Of a stretch of DNA of 64,000 nucleotides, positions 12,449 through 22,104 are shown one piece after another. Origin of the DNA: Brenneria izbisi (GTDB lineage: Bacteria; Pseudomonadota; Gammaproteobacteria; Enterobacterales; Enterobacteriaceae); the NCBI RefSeq assembly GCF_025840185.1, contig NZ_JAMPJU010000003.1:326960-390959 (forward strand), given 5' to 3'. The stretch's first letter is position 1. Each line of letters opens with the position of its first letter. The position numbers were made by a program, and so were the translations under genes. Below the pieces are notes generated by a model that was given only the letters and a program-made list of their open reading frames with translations, searched no databases and was not told where the DNA came from.

Positions 12449-12519
12449 CCGTTGCTTTTATTGGCTGTTTGCTGACGTCGCCTCAACCGGGGCGGCGCCG
12501 GAATGACTGAGGATAAAAA

Positions 12520-13290
12520 ATGAAGACTCCGTTGTTACCTAACCGTTTTCGTCAGGATCTACGGCAGGGAAAAACTTTGATCGGCTGCTGGTGCGCGTTG
12601 GGGAATCCGATAACCACCGAAGTGCTGGGGCTGGCGGGTTTTGACTGGCTGGTACTGGATGGCGAACATGCGCCTAACGATATCATGACGTTTATTCCGC
12701 AATTGATGGCGCTGCAAGGCAGCCACAGCGCGCCAGTGGTTCGCCCGCCGTGTAATGAGCCGGTCATCATCAAGCGTTTGCTGGATATCGGTTTCAATAA
12801 CTTTTTGATCCCCTTTGTGGAATCCGAGGAGGAAGCCGTTCGCGCGGTGGCGTCAACCCGCTATCCGCCTGCCGGCATCCGCGGGGTATCGGTGGCGCAT
12901 CGTAGCAACTGCTACGGTACCGAACCTGATTACTTCGCGACCATTAACCAACACATTACCGTCATGGTGCAGATTGAAAGTCAGCAAGGCGTGGACAATC
13001 TGGATGAGATCGCCGCCGTGGACGGGGTGGACGGCATTTTTGTCGGGCCGGGCGATCTGTCCGCCGCGCTGGGGTATCTGGGGCAGCCGAACCATCCTGA
13101 AGTCCAGCGGGTTATCCGTCATATCTTTGAACGCGCCGCGGCGCACCACAAGCCTTGCGGTATTTTGGCCCCGGTGGAAGCCGATGCCCGCCGGTATCTG
13201 GAATGGGGCGCGACCTTCGTGGCGGTCGGCAGCGATCTGGGGGTGTTCCGTGGCGCAACACAGGCGTTGCGCGACAAATTTAAAGCGTAG
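12520..13290 (+). CDS. garL: 5-keto-4-deoxy-D-glucarate aldolase
   Basis: Class II aldolase of the HpcH/HpaI family that splits 5-keto-4-deoxy-D-glucarate into pyruvate and tartronate semialdehyde. The 256-residue length matches E. coli GarL. The active-site segments DGEHAPND (general base His), [11 protein letters not shown] (metal-binding Glu) and [10 protein letters not shown] are seen. The ATG has GAGGA upstream. Third gene in the operon, followed by a hairpin in the garL-garR gap. Confidence 0.95.
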   Translation: MKTPLLPNRFRQDLRQGKTLIGCWCALGNPITTEVLGLAGFDWLVLDGEHAPNDIMTFIPQLMALQGSHSAPVVRPPCNEPVIIKRLLDIGFNNFLIPFVESEEEAVRAVASTRYPPAGIRGVSVAHRSNCYGTEPDYFATINQHITVMVQIESQQGVDNLDEIAAVDGVDGIFVGPGDLSAALGYLGQPNHPEVQRVIRHIFERAAAHHKPCGILAPVEADARRYLEWGATFVAVGSDLGVFRGATQALRDKFKA

Positions 13291-13292
13291 CT

Positions 13293-13317
13293 CCGCTGTG
13301 CGTTAAGCGCACAGCGG
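13293..13317 (+). other. Intercistronic hairpin between garL and garR
   Basis: Perfect 10-bp stem CCGCTGTGCG / CGCACAGCGG with a TTAAG loop and no T-run. Such structures often protect the upstream mRNA segment from 3' exonucleases or set differential expression within an operon; the role here is inference. Confidence 0.6.
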
Positions 13318-13352
13318 CAGTGATCAAGACATCAGACAATGAGGTTATAGCG

Positions 13353-14237
13353 ATGAAAATTGGTTTTATTGGACTGGGTATCATGGGAAAACCGATGAGT
13401 AAAAATCTGCTGCAAGCAGGTTACTCATTAGTCGTGATGGACAGAAATCAGCAGGCCGTCGCCGAGGTTGTCGCCGCAGGCGCACTGGCCGCGCAAACGC
13501 CAAGGCAGGTGGCGGAACAGTGTGAGGTGATCATCACCATGTTGCCTAATTCTCCCCATGTCAAAGAGGTGGTGCTGGGAGAAAACGGCGTTATCGAAGG
13601 CGCGCGCGCCGGCAGCATTGTGGTGGACATGAGTTCGATCGCGCCGCTCGCCAGCCGGGAGATCGCCTGCGTGTTGGCGGAAAAAGAGATCGCGATGCTG
13701 GATGCGCCGGTCAGCGGCGGCGAACCCAAAGCGATTGATGGCACCCTGTCGGTCATGGTCGGCGGCGATAAAGCGCAGTTCGACCGCTGTTTCGACATCC
13801 TGAAATCGATGGCTGGTTCTGTGGTGCACACCGGCGATATCGGCGCGGGCAACGTGACCAAACTGGCGAATCAGGTGATTGTGGCGTTGAACATTGCGGC
13901 GATGTCGGAAGCGTTGGTGCTGGCGACCAAAGCCGGCGTCAACCCGGATCTGGTTTATCAGGCGATCCGCGGTGGTCTGGCGGGCAGCACCGTGCTGGAT
14001 GCCAAAGCGCCGATGGTATTAGATCGCAACTTCAAGCCGGGTTTCCGTATCGATTTGCATATCAAGGATCTGGCCAATGCGCTGGATACGTCACACGGCG
14101 TGGGGGCGCAACTGCCGCTGACGGCCACGGTGATGGAGATGATGCAGGCATTGAAAGCGGATGATTTGGGTAGCGCCGATCACAGTGCGTTGGCCTGCTA
14201 CTATGAAAAATTGGCTAAAGTGGAAGTATCACGCTAA
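13353..14237 (+). CDS. garR: Tartronate semialdehyde reductase (2-hydroxy-3-oxopropionate reductase)
   Basis: Reduces tartronate semialdehyde to D-glycerate with NAD(P)H. A beta-hydroxyacid dehydrogenase of 294 residues, as in E. coli. The N terminus carries the Rossmann motif GFIGLGIMG, the substrate segment is DAPVSGGEPKA, and the catalytic Lys is in GAGNVTKLANQ. The ATG at 13353 is preferred over one at 13320 because GAGG lies 9 bases upstream and the protein then begins MKIGFIGLG. Fourth in the operon, flanked by hairpins on both sides. Confidence 0.95.
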   Translation: MKIGFIGLGIMGKPMSKNLLQAGYSLVVMDRNQQAVAEVVAAGALAAQTPRQVAEQCEVIITMLPNSPHVKEVVLGENGVIEGARAGSIVVDMSSIAPLASREIACVLAEKEIAMLDAPVSGGEPKAIDGTLSVMVGGDKAQFDRCFDILKSMAGSVVHTGDIGAGNVTKLANQVIVALNIAAMSEALVLATKAGVNPDLVYQAIRGGLAGSTVLDAKAPMVLDRNFKPGFRIDLHIKDLANALDTSHGVGAQLPLTATVMEMMQALKADDLGSADHSALACYYEKLAKVEVSR

Positions 14238-14252
14238 ATCGTGACGAGCTCC

Positions 14253-14289
14253 CAGCCAGACAAGCGCGCCGTCGGCACTTGTCTGGCTG
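14253..14289 (+). other. Intercistronic hairpin between garR and garK
   Basis: Perfect 12-bp inverted repeat CAGCCAGACAAG / CTTGTCTGGCTG with a 13-base loop. No T-run follows, so a processing or stability element is more likely than a terminator; partial attenuation before garK is possible. Confidence 0.6.
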
Positions 14290-14359
14290 AGGATAATCAT
14301 TCTGATAAGCGCCGATTCAGTAGCGCGCGAATTATTGATGCAATCGGAACGTTTATGAA

Positions 14360-14388
14360 ATCGGATGGTTTTTGATATCGGATGGTTT
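14360..14388 (+). repeat. Direct repeat in the garK leader
   Basis: ATCGGATGGTTT at 14360-14371 is repeated at 14377-14388, ending exactly at the garK ATG. A first ATGAAA at 14355 resembles the true ATGAAA at 14389, giving a six-codon mini-frame (MKSDGF) just ahead of garK. It looks like a small local duplication of the translation start. Confidence 0.6.
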
Positions 14389-15531
14389 ATGAAAATAGTT
14401 ATCGCACCGGATTCTTATAAAGAGAGCTTGTCCGCACACGAAGTGGCTACTCAGATCGAAAAGGGATTTCGTGACATCTTTCCCGATGCCTGCTACATCA
14501 AACTGCCGGTCGCCGATGGGGGCGAGGGGACGGTGGAGGCCATGGTTGCGGCCACACACGGCAAAATAGTGCAGGTAAAAGTGACGGGGCCGCTAGGGGA
14601 CAGGATCGAGGCGTTTTTCGGCCTGTCGGGTGATGAGAAAACGGCGTTTATCGAGATGGCGGCGGCCAGCGGGTTGGAGCGCGTACCCGCCCAACAGCGC
14701 AACCCATTGCTGACCACCAGTTACGGAACGGGAGAACTGATTCGTTGTGCATTGGATCATGGCGTGAAACATTGCATCATCGGTATTGGCGGCAGCGCCA
14801 CCAATGACGGCGGTTCGGGAATGGCGCAGGCGCTGGGCGCCAGACTGCTCAATGATAGCGGTAACCAGATTGGCTATGGCGGCGGCGCGCTTGATGAACT
14901 GGCAAGTATAGATATTCATGAACTGGACCCGCGCATTAACGATTGTCGCTTTGAAGTGGCCTGTGATGTCACCAATCCGCTAACCGGGAAACAGGGCGCC
15001 TCGGCGATATTTGGTCCGCAGAAAGGCGCGACGACCGGGATGATCGAACAACTCGACAACGCCCTTAAACATTATGCGGCAGTGATCCGTCGTGATCTGG
15101 ATATGGACGTTGAACAGGTGCCTGGCGCTGGCGCGGCTGGCGGCATGGGCGCGGCGTTGCAGGCTTTCTGCGGCGCCGAATTACGGCAGGGCATTGAGAT
15201 CGTAACCGAGGCCCTGGGGCTGGATGAACTGGTCAGAGACGCCACTCTGGTTATTACCGGTGAAGGCCGGATCGATAGCCAGACGATCCACGGCAAGGTG
15301 CCGATTGGTGTGGCGCGGGTGGCTAAACGTTACGATAAACCGGTGATCGGCATTGCCGGCAGCCTGACGGCGGATGTGGGGGGGGTTCATGAGCACGGTT
15401 TGGATGCCGTATTCAGCGTGCTGTACAACATTTGTTCGCTGGAGGAAGCATTGGATAATGCCGCAGACAATGTACGGATGACCGCGCGTAATATTGCCGC
15501 TGTTATCAAGTTGTCGAAAGATTTATCGTAG
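14389..15531 (+). CDS. garK: Glycerate 2-kinase
   Basis: Phosphorylates D-glycerate to 2-phosphoglycerate, which feeds enolase (also in this window). The 380 residues and family motifs fit GarK: MKIVIAPDSYKESLSA at the start, GGEGTVEAMV, GIGGSATNDGGSGMAQALG and GEGRIDSQT. The ATG at 14389 is chosen because homologues start MKIVIAPD; an in-frame ATG at 14365 exists. The ribosome site is weak (GGATGG). Last gene of the gudX operon. Confidence 0.94.
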   Translation: MKIVIAPDSYKESLSAHEVATQIEKGFRDIFPDACYIKLPVADGGEGTVEAMVAATHGKIVQVKVTGPLGDRIEAFFGLSGDEKTAFIEMAAASGLERVPAQQRNPLLTTSYGTGELIRCALDHGVKHCIIGIGGSATNDGGSGMAQALGARLLNDSGNQIGYGGGALDELASIDIHELDPRINDCRFEVACDVTNPLTGKQGASAIFGPQKGATTGMIEQLDNALKHYAAVIRRDLDMDVEQVPGAGAAGGMGAALQAFCGAELRQGIEIVTEALGLDELVRDATLVITGEGRIDSQTIHGKVPIGVARVAKRYDKPVIGIAGSLTADVGGVHEHGLDAVFSVLYNICSLEEALDNAADNVRMTARNIAAVIKLSKDLS

Positions 15532-15548
15532 TGCGTCAGGATCAGCGG

Positions 15549-15572
15549 CAAGCGCTTTGCCTAAAGCGCTTG
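15549..15572. terminator. Hairpin between garK and barA
   Basis: Perfect 10-bp stem CAAGCGCTTT / AAAGCGCTTG with a GCCT loop overlapping the barA stop codon. Neither side has a good T-run, so termination would be weak. It separates two convergent genes. Confidence 0.45.
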
Positions 15573-18350
15573 CTCACGTGCGGAGACATGCTGAAAATGT
15601 AAATTCGCGGCTTCAATGACGTTTTCTATTTCATCTAGCAGTTCCAGCCACTCTGGTTCCAACTCACTGGCATCAACGCCTTGACGTAACTGCTGTTCCA
15701 GATAGCAGCAAATGCTTTTCAGGCGTGGAACGCCGCTATAACTGCAACTGCCGTGTAGTTTATGAATTAAATCAACGATGTTGTCGTCAGACTGATTGTT
15801 TAACACGTCTTCAACTCTGCAACGGACTTCCGGCAGAAAATCCAGCAGCATCTGTAACAGATCGTGCGCCAACTGGGGCTTATTGGCGGCCTGACGCTGC
15901 GCCAGCGTCCAGTCCAGCGATAACTGGCTCTTATCATGTTCATCAAGCGGCGGCGTCGTCTCTTCAATATGCGCATACCGGATCAGTACATTTCTTAGCA
16001 TCTGCTCGTCGATCGGCTTGGCCAGATAATCATCCATTCCTGCTTGCAGCAGATGCTCGCGGTCGTCATCCAGGGTGTGCGCGGTAACCGCGACGATCGG
16101 GGTTTCTATATGGTTGGGCAACTGGCGGATCAGTTCGCTGGTGCGGATACCGTCCATTTCCGGCATCTGGATATCCATGAGTATGATGTCGATTTCCTGA
16201 CGTTTAGCCTGCTCGATGGCGTCGGCGCCGTTTTCGCAGAGAATAATTTGTTCGACCTGCTCTTGCAGCAAGGCGCCGATCAGTTTCAGGTTGGCCGGAT
16301 TGTCATCCACCGCCATCACGTTCAGTGGCAGCCGGAGCGCATGCGCTGTCTGCTCTCCAACCGGCGGCGTATTTTCCGATAGCAGTGACGATTGAAACAG
16401 GGAACTATCTTGCAGCAGCGGCAATAAACGCGTCGACGAGAGAGGTTTGCTCAGGCAGGCGTGAACGCCAAAGCGCTTGAGTTGTTCCGCATCCATTTGC
16501 GCCAGGCTGGGCAGGGCCAGAATGACACAGGGCGCGCGACGGCAGACATCGCGCAACTTCGGCGTATAGTCCATCAGGGTGTTGCGGTAATGCACCGGAA
16601 TGCCGAGCAACATAATATCGAATGCCTCTTCGGGAAGCTGTTCCAGCGTCGGACTGTAGCTGACCGTCAACGGCGTCTGACCAAGAATGTTCAGCGTGGC
16701 CTGCGCCGCCGACGGGTTACCTTCAACATAAGCCAGATGTTTGCCGTGCAATAGCCGGTAAACCGGCTGGGCTGGCGTCGCATGCGGATCCAGCGGCAAA
16801 CTGATATGGAACCAGAAAGCCGATCCCTGATTCATCTGGCTCTGGAAACTGATATCGCCGCCCATCTCTTTGACCAGCCGTTGGGTAATCACCAGACCAA
16901 GCCCTGTACCGCCATGACGTCGGGAAATGCTGGTATCGGCCTGACGGAAAGCCTGAAACAGCTGTGCCTGCTGTGTTTTGGCAATACCGATTCCGGTGTC
17001 GCGGATTTGAATTTCCAAGTGGACTTCGTTGTGTTCCTGTCGGCGTTTCTCCACCCGGATATCAATGTTGCCCTGTTCGGTGAATTTAATCGCGTTGCCC
17101 AGCAGGTTGGTGATGATTTGCTGAATGCGTAACGGATCGCCGATAAACTGTTCCGGGATATCGTTCTGAATATCCAGCGTCAGTTCCAGACCTTTTTCGT
17201 GGGCGGTATGAGCCAGCAGCACCACGACTTCATCCAGCGTGTCGTGCAGCGAAAACGGAATATGCTCCAGCGCCAGTTTGCCCGCGTCCAGTTTTGAGAA
17301 ATCCAGCACATCGTTGATGATGTTCAGCAGGTTGTTGGCGGAGCGCTCAATGGTGCGCAGATAATCAGTTTGCGTGTTATTCAGCGGCGTTTTCAATGTC
17401 TGGCGGGTAAAGCCGATCACCCCGTTCAGCGGTGTTCTGAGCTCATGCGACATGTTGGCCAGAAATTCGGATTTAATACGCGCCGCTTCCTGAGCGCGTT
17501 TTTTGGCGATATCCAGTTCCACATTCTGGATCTCCATCTGCTCCAGCGTCTCACGCAAATCGGATGTCGCCTGATCGATATTCTGCTGCATTTCCTCGTG
17601 ATAGGCGGTCAATGACATCGCCATGGAGTTGATGCCGTTTTTCAGCATATCGAGTTCGCCCAACATATGGCCTTCCACCCGGCTGTCCAGTTGTCCGCGT
17701 CGGATTCGATCGACCGTTTCAACCATATTGCGGATCGGTGCGGTTACGTCCCGCATCAAGTGGTAGGCAAACAGCACCGCAATCGCCAGACAAAGCAGCA
17801 GTAGAAGAACGGCAACGAAAATCTCTTGATATTGCTGGAGTTTTAGCGCCGTGATGTCCAATTCGATGACGATATAGCCGATCGGCTTAATTATATCGTG
17901 GATGGGCGGTGTGACAGTGCCGATAGTAATTTCACTATCGGCGATGATGGGCATGTGCAGGATCAGAAAATTTTCAGACGAATGTTGGTGCAGACCATGA
18001 TAGAAGGGGACGTCATTTATCGACGACATCAGTAAATTATTATGGCGAATGTTGGTGCTGGCCAGCAGTTGGTTTTTTTCATTAAATACGCTGATGGTTC
18101 GAATCGTGGTGGAATGACTCCGGTGGATGGTATTAATCAGCGGCTGGATGGTTTTCTGTTGTTTCTGCGTAATGGCATAGGCGCTGGTGATGGCCAGCGG
18201 TTCAATGATGGTGGTGCCGAACTCGGTCAGTTGAGTCTGGAGTTGGTTATAGCGCTGTATGACGAAAAAGGCACTGAGCAGCAGCCCGATGATTAATGTC
18301 GGTGCCAGAATCATGATTAGCATACGCGCGCGCAGACTGTATTTGGTCAT
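15561..18350 (-). CDS. barA: Hybrid sensor histidine kinase BarA
   Basis: Membrane sensor of the BarA-UvrY (GacS-GacA) system, which responds to short-chain carboxylates and acts through CsrB-type RNAs. The 929-residue tripartite kinase has two membrane helices (~9-30 and ~170-190) around a periplasmic domain, a HAMP region, the kinase core with His302 in [10 protein letters not shown], a receiver with Asp726 in [11 protein letters not shown], and a C-terminal HPt domain with His866 in KLHGSC. The ATG at 18350 gives [10 protein letters not shown] as in homologues. The periplasmic domain is the most divergent part relative to E. coli. The neighbourhood next to gud genes and divergent from rlmD is conserved with E. 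coli. Confidence 0.96.
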   Translation of the reverse strand: MTKYSLRARMLIMILAPTLIIGLLLSAFFVIQRYNQLQTQLTEFGTTIIEPLAITSAYAITQKQQKTIQPLINTIHRSHSTTIRTISVFNEKNQLLASTNIRHNNLLMSSINDVPFYHGLHQHSSENFLILHMPIIADSEITIGTVTPPIHDIIKPIGYIVIELDITALKLQQYQEIFVAVLLLLLCLAIAVLFAYHLMRDVTAPIRNMVETVDRIRRGQLDSRVEGHMLGELDMLKNGINSMAMSLTAYHEEMQQNIDQATSDLRETLEQMEIQNVELDIAKKRAQEAARIKSEFLANMSHELRTPLNGVIGFTRQTLKTPLNNTQTDYLRTIERSANNLLNIINDVLDFSKLDAGKLALEHIPFSLHDTLDEVVVLLAHTAHEKGLELTLDIQNDIPEQFIGDPLRIQQIITNLLGNAIKFTEQGNIDIRVEKRRQEHNEVHLEIQIRDTGIGIAKTQQAQLFQAFRQADTSISRRHGGTGLGLVITQRLVKEMGGDISFQSQMNQGSAFWFHISLPLDPHATPAQPVYRLLHGKHLAYVEGNPSAAQATLNILGQTPLTVSYSPTLEQLPEEAFDIMLLGIPVHYRNTLMDYTPKLRDVCRRAPCVILALPSLAQMDAEQLKRFGVHACLSKPLSSTRLLPLLQDSSLFQSSLLSENTPPVGEQTAHALRLPLNVMAVDDNPANLKLIGALLQEQVEQIILCENGADAIEQAKRQEIDIILMDIQMPEMDGIRTSELIRQLPNHIETPIVAVTAHTLDDDREHLLQAGMDDYLAKPIDEQMLRNVLIRYAHIEETTPPLDEHDKSQLSLDWTLAQRQAANKPQLAHDLLQMLLDFLPEVRCRVEDVLNNQSDDNIVDLIHKLHGSCSYSGVPRLKSICCYLEQQLRQGVDASELEPEWLELLDEIENVIEAANLHFQHVSAREQAL

Positions 18351-18484
18351 GAGGTTCCAATGTGGGAGAATTAAGCCCGGCTTACCCGTTATTTTGTAAA
18401 TTGCAGATGTATCGCGCCTGCAACGTGAAATCAAGTGGGTAGATAACGTGTAAAATTATGGTACTGAAAAAACGATTGTAAACT

Positions 18485-19846
18485 ATGGCGCAATTCTACT
18501 CTCCAAACCGGCGCGTGACGACCCGGCAAATGCTTACCGTGACGGTGGACTCCCTCGATCCTTTTGGGCAAGGGGTGGCGCGGCATCAGGGCAAAACCAT
18601 TTTTGTGACGGGTGTCTTGCCGGGAGAGCGGGCGGAAATCCAGCTAACCGAAGAAAAGCGCCAGTTCGCTCATGCTAAACTAATACGCCTTCTGTCGCCC
18701 AGCGCTGAACGCGTTCAACCGCGGTGTCCGCATTTCACTACCTGTGGCGGTTGTCAGCAACAACATGCCGATATCGCATTGCAGCAGCGCAGTAAAGCGT
18801 CGGCGTTGCGGCGCATGATGTCCCATGACATGGATGAGGCTTCACTGCCAGTGACGACGATCGCCGGCCCTGCTTATGCCTACCGGCGGCGCACCCGGCT
18901 TGCGTTATACTATTTTCAAGGAAAACAGTCTCAAGGAAAACAGCCTCAGGGAAAACAGCAACGGCTGATTATGGGGTATCGACAGTCTGGTTCCCACGAT
19001 CTGGTGGACATTAACGCCTGTCCGATCTTACGCCCGGAACTGGAAAGCCTGTTGCTGCCGCTGCGTGACTGTCTGGGTCGCCTGCAAGCGGCTAAGCGAT
19101 TGGGGCATGTCGAACTGGTTCTGGCGGATAACGGGCCGCTGATGGTATTGCGCCACCTCGATCCGTTGAGTCACGCCGATACGCAGGCGCTGCGTGATTT
19201 CGCGCAGCGACAGGCTCTGGCGGTTTATCTGGCGCCCGATGCGCAATCGCTGGCGCGCCTTGCCGGAGAACCCCCGGTGTATCAGATTGCCGGCATGGAT
19301 CTGACCTTCAGCCCGCGGGATTTTATTCAGGTCAATGATGCGGTGAATCAGCAGATGGTCGCGCAAGCGCTGGCCTGGCTGGATGTGCAGCCACAGGATA
19401 GAATATTGGACTTGTTCTGCGGCATGGGCAATTTTACGCTGCCGCTGGCGCAGCGGGCAGCCTGCGTTGTTGGCGTGGAAGGCGTGATGGCGCTGGTGGA
19501 GAAGGGGCGCGAGAACGCCCGCCGCAACGCGCTGGGCAATGTCACATTTTTTCACCAAAATCTTGACGATGATGTCACTCAGCAGCCCTGGGCAGCCCAG
19601 GGTTTTGATAAAATATTACTTGATCCGGCACGCGCCGGCGCCGCAGGCGTCATGAAGCAAATTGTCAGGCTTGCGCCGCAACGTGTGGTTTATGTTTCCT
19701 GTAACCCCACGACGCTGGCGCGTGACAGTAAAATATTGCTTGCCGCCGGTTATCGGCTGGCGAATGTCGCGATGCTGGATATGTTTCCACATACCGGACA
19801 CCTAGAGTCGATGGCACTGTTTTTGCACGGCTCTGGCAGTCGGTAA
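18485..19846 (+). CDS. rlmD: 23S rRNA (uracil-1939-C5)-methyltransferase
   Basis: SAM-dependent methylation of U1939 in 23S rRNA. It has an N-terminal TRAM domain (residues ~15-75), a [4Fe-4S]-binding Cys set ([10 protein letters not shown] plus a later Cys in NACPIL), a Rossmann methyltransferase core ([15 protein letters not shown]) and the catalytic Cys in YVSCNP. The 453 residues exceed E. coli RlmD (433), partly because of three tandem five-residue repeats near residue 145. relA follows by 14 bp. The start has only a weak ribosome site but matches the family N terminus MAQFYS. Confidence 0.95.
   Translation: MAQFYSPNRRVTTRQMLTVTVDSLDPFGQGVARHQGKTIFVTGVLPGERAEIQLTEEKRQFAHAKLIRLLSPSAERVQPRCPHFTTCGGCQQQHADIALQQRSKASALRRMMSHDMDEASLPVTTIAGPAYAYRRRTRLALYYFQGKQSQGKQPQGKQQRLIMGYRQSGSHDLVDINACPILRPELESLLLPLRDCLGRLQAAKRLGHVELVLADNGPLMVLRHLDPLSHADTQALRDFAQRQALAVYLAPDAQSLARLAGEPPVYQIAGMDLTFSPRDFIQVNDAVNQQMVAQALAWLDVQPQDRILDLFCGMGNFTLPLAQRAACVVGVEGVMALVEKGRENARRNALGNVTFFHQNLDDDVTQQPWAAQGFDKILLDPARAGAAGVMKQIVRLAPQRVVYVSCNPTTLARDSKILLAAGYRLANVAMLDMFPHTGHLESMALFLHGSGSR
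18917..18961 (+). repeat. Three tandem 15-bp repeats inside rlmD
   Basis: Units beginning CAAGGAAAACAG, CAAGGAAAACAG and CAGGGAAAACAG, each 15 bp, encode [15 protein letters not shown] at residues ~145-159. The frame is kept. Homologues have a short loop here, so this is likely slippage expansion in a tolerant surface loop. Confidence 0.85.
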
Positions 19847-19860
19847 CGTAGGGAGAGATT

Positions 19861-22092
19861 ATGGTTGCGGTAAGAAGTGCGCATTTGAACATGGCTGGTG
19901 AATTCGTGCCTGACGCGTGGATTGCTTCGCTTGGTATTGCCAGTCAACAGTCATGTGAACGTTTAGCCGAAACCTGGCGCTATTGTGAACAGCAAACGCA
20001 AGACCATCCCAATGCGTTGCTGTTGCTATGGCGCGGTATCGAAATGGTGGAAATTCTTTCCACGCTGAGTATGGACAATGACAGCATGCGTGCTGCCATG
20101 TTGTTCCCTCTGGCCGATGCCAATGTGGTGGATGAAGCCACGCTACAGGAACGATTTGGTAAAAATATCGTAGAACTGGTGCATGGTGTGCGCGATATGG
20201 ATGCAATCCGCCAACTGAAGGCGACGCAGCATGATTCGGTTGCTTCTGAACAGGTGGATAACATTCGTCGGATGTTGCTGGCGATGGTGGAGGATTTCCG
20301 CTGTGTGGTCATCAAACTTGCCGAACGAATCGCACACCTGCGTGAACTGAAGGATGCGCCCGAAGAAGAACGGGTGCTGGCGGCCAAAGAGTGCACCAAT
20401 ATCTATGCGCCGTTGGCCAACCGGCTGGGGATTGGTCAGCTTAAGTGGGAATTGGAGGATTTCTGTTTCCGCTATCTGCATCCCGAGGAGTACAAACGTA
20501 TCGCCACGTTGCTGCACGAACGCCGTATCGATCGCGAGCAGTACATTGATGATTTCGTTAAAACGCTGCGCAATGCGATGAAAGAAGAAAGCGTACAGGC
20601 GGAAATCTATGGCCGTCCGAAGCACATCTACAGCATCTGGCGCAAGATGCAGAAAAAATCCCTGTCGTTCGACGAACTGTTCGATGTGCGCGCGGTGCGC
20701 ATCGTGGTGGAACGCTTGCAGGATTGCTACGGTGCGTTGGGCATTGTGCATACCCATTACCGTCATCTGCCGGATGAGTTTGACGACTATGTCGCCAACC
20801 CGAAACCGAATGGTTATCAGTCCATTCATACCGTGGTGTTGGGGCCGGGCGGCAAAACTCTGGAGATCCAGATCCGTACCCGCCAAATGCATGAAGATGC
20901 CGAACTGGGGGTTGCCGCCCACTGGAAATACAAAGAAGGCACGGTGGTCGGCGGACGCTCCGGCTACGAAGGCCGCATCGCCTGGCTGCGCAAGCTGATT
21001 GCGTGGCAGGAAGAGATGGCGGATTCCGATGAAGTGCTGGATGAAGTTCGTAGTCAGGTGTTTGACGATCGCGTGTATGTGTTCACGCCCAAAGGCGATG
21101 TGGTGGATCTGCCCGCCGGATCGACGCCGCTGGATTTCGCCTATCATATACACAGCGATATTGGCCACCGCTGCATCGGCGCGAAAATCGGCGGGCGCAT
21201 CGTACCCTTTACCTATCAGTTGCAGATGGGCGATCAGATCGAAGTTATCACGCAGAAGCAGCCGAATCCAAGCCGCGACTGGTTGAATCCCAATCTGGGA
21301 TATATCACCACCAGCCGCGGGCGCTCGAAGATTCATAACTGGTTCCGCAAGCAGGATCGCGACAAGAACATACTGGCTGGCCGGCAGATCCTGGACAGTG
21401 AACTTGAGCATCTGGGCATTAGCCTCAAGGCGGCGGAAAAGCTATTGTTGCCGCGTTATAACGTGAACTCGCTGGATGATCTGTTGGCGGGGATTGGCGG
21501 CGGCGACGTGCGCCTCAACCAACTGATTAACTTCCTACAATCGCAGCTTAACCAGCCCAGCGCCGAAGAGCAGGATCGCGAAGCGTTGCGTCAACTGACG
21601 CAAAAATCCCAGCAGTCGGCAACACGCAGTAAAGATAATGGCCGCGTGGTGGTTGAGGGCGTAGGCAATCTGATGCATCACATTGCCCGCTGCTGCCAGC
21701 CGATACCGGGTGATGAGATTATCGGATTCATTACCCGCGGGCGGGGAATTTCCATTCACCGCGCCGACTGCGAACAACTGGACGATCTGCGCGGCAACGC
21801 GCCGGAGCGTATTGTGGATGCGGTGTGGGGCGAAAGCTACTCAAGCGGCTATTCGCTGGTGGTGAGGGTGATAGCCAATGATCGCAGTGGTCTGCTGCGT
21901 GACATCACCACCATTCTGGCGAATGAGAAAGTCAACGTGCTGGGCGTGGCAAGCCGCAGCGATACTAAACAGCAACTGGCGACCATCGACATGGATATAG
22001 AGATCTACAATTTGCAGATTTTGGGCCGCGTATTAGCCAAACTCAACCAACTGCCGGACGTGATTGATGCCCGCCGCCAGCAAGGAGGATGA
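19861..22092 (+). CDS. relA: Ribosome-associated GTP pyrophosphokinase (stringent response)
   Basis: Makes pppGpp/ppGpp from GTP/GDP and ATP when uncharged tRNA stalls ribosomes. The 743 residues (E. coli 744) carry a degenerate HD hydrolase domain, the synthetase domain (RPKHIYSIWRKMQKK, NGYQSIHTVV), a TGS domain (VFTPKGDVVDLPAGSTPLDFAY), a helical region, a Cys/His zinc-finger-like segment (HIARCCQPIPGD) and a C-terminal ACT/RRM domain. GGGAGAG precedes the ATG. mazG follows without a gap. No mazEF toxin-antitoxin pair lies between relA and mazG, unlike E. coli. Confidence 0.97.
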   Translation: MVAVRSAHLNMAGEFVPDAWIASLGIASQQSCERLAETWRYCEQQTQDHPNALLLLWRGIEMVEILSTLSMDNDSMRAAMLFPLADANVVDEATLQERFGKNIVELVHGVRDMDAIRQLKATQHDSVASEQVDNIRRMLLAMVEDFRCVVIKLAERIAHLRELKDAPEEERVLAAKECTNIYAPLANRLGIGQLKWELEDFCFRYLHPEEYKRIATLLHERRIDREQYIDDFVKTLRNAMKEESVQAEIYGRPKHIYSIWRKMQKKSLSFDELFDVRAVRIVVERLQDCYGALGIVHTHYRHLPDEFDDYVANPKPNGYQSIHTVVLGPGGKTLEIQIRTRQMHEDAELGVAAHWKYKEGTVVGGRSGYEGRIAWLRKLIAWQEEMADSDEVLDEVRSQVFDDRVYVFTPKGDVVDLPAGSTPLDFAYHIHSDIGHRCIGAKIGGRIVPFTYQLQMGDQIEVITQKQPNPSRDWLNPNLGYITTSRGRSKIHNWFRKQDRDKNILAGRQILDSELEHLGISLKAAEKLLLPRYNVNSLDDLLAGIGGGDVRLNQLINFLQSQLNQPSAEEQDREALRQLTQKSQQSATRSKDNGRVVVEGVGNLMHHIARCCQPIPGDEIIGFITRGRGISIHRADCEQLDDLRGNAPERIVDAVWGESYSSGYSLVVRVIANDRSGLLRDITTILANEKVNVLGVASRSDTKQQLATIDMDIEIYNLQILGRVLAKLNQLPDVIDARRQQGG

Positions 22093-22104
22093 GTGGAGAA
22101 CACG

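Noticed and set aside
18091..18110. GGTTCGAATC-like T-arm motif suggesting a tRNA
   Set aside because: Inside barA coding sequence with no matching acceptor or anticodon stems.
20143..21411. 422-codon open frame antisense to relA
   Set aside because: Lies wholly inside relA, has no ribosome site and a composition expected from the complement of a biased coding strand.
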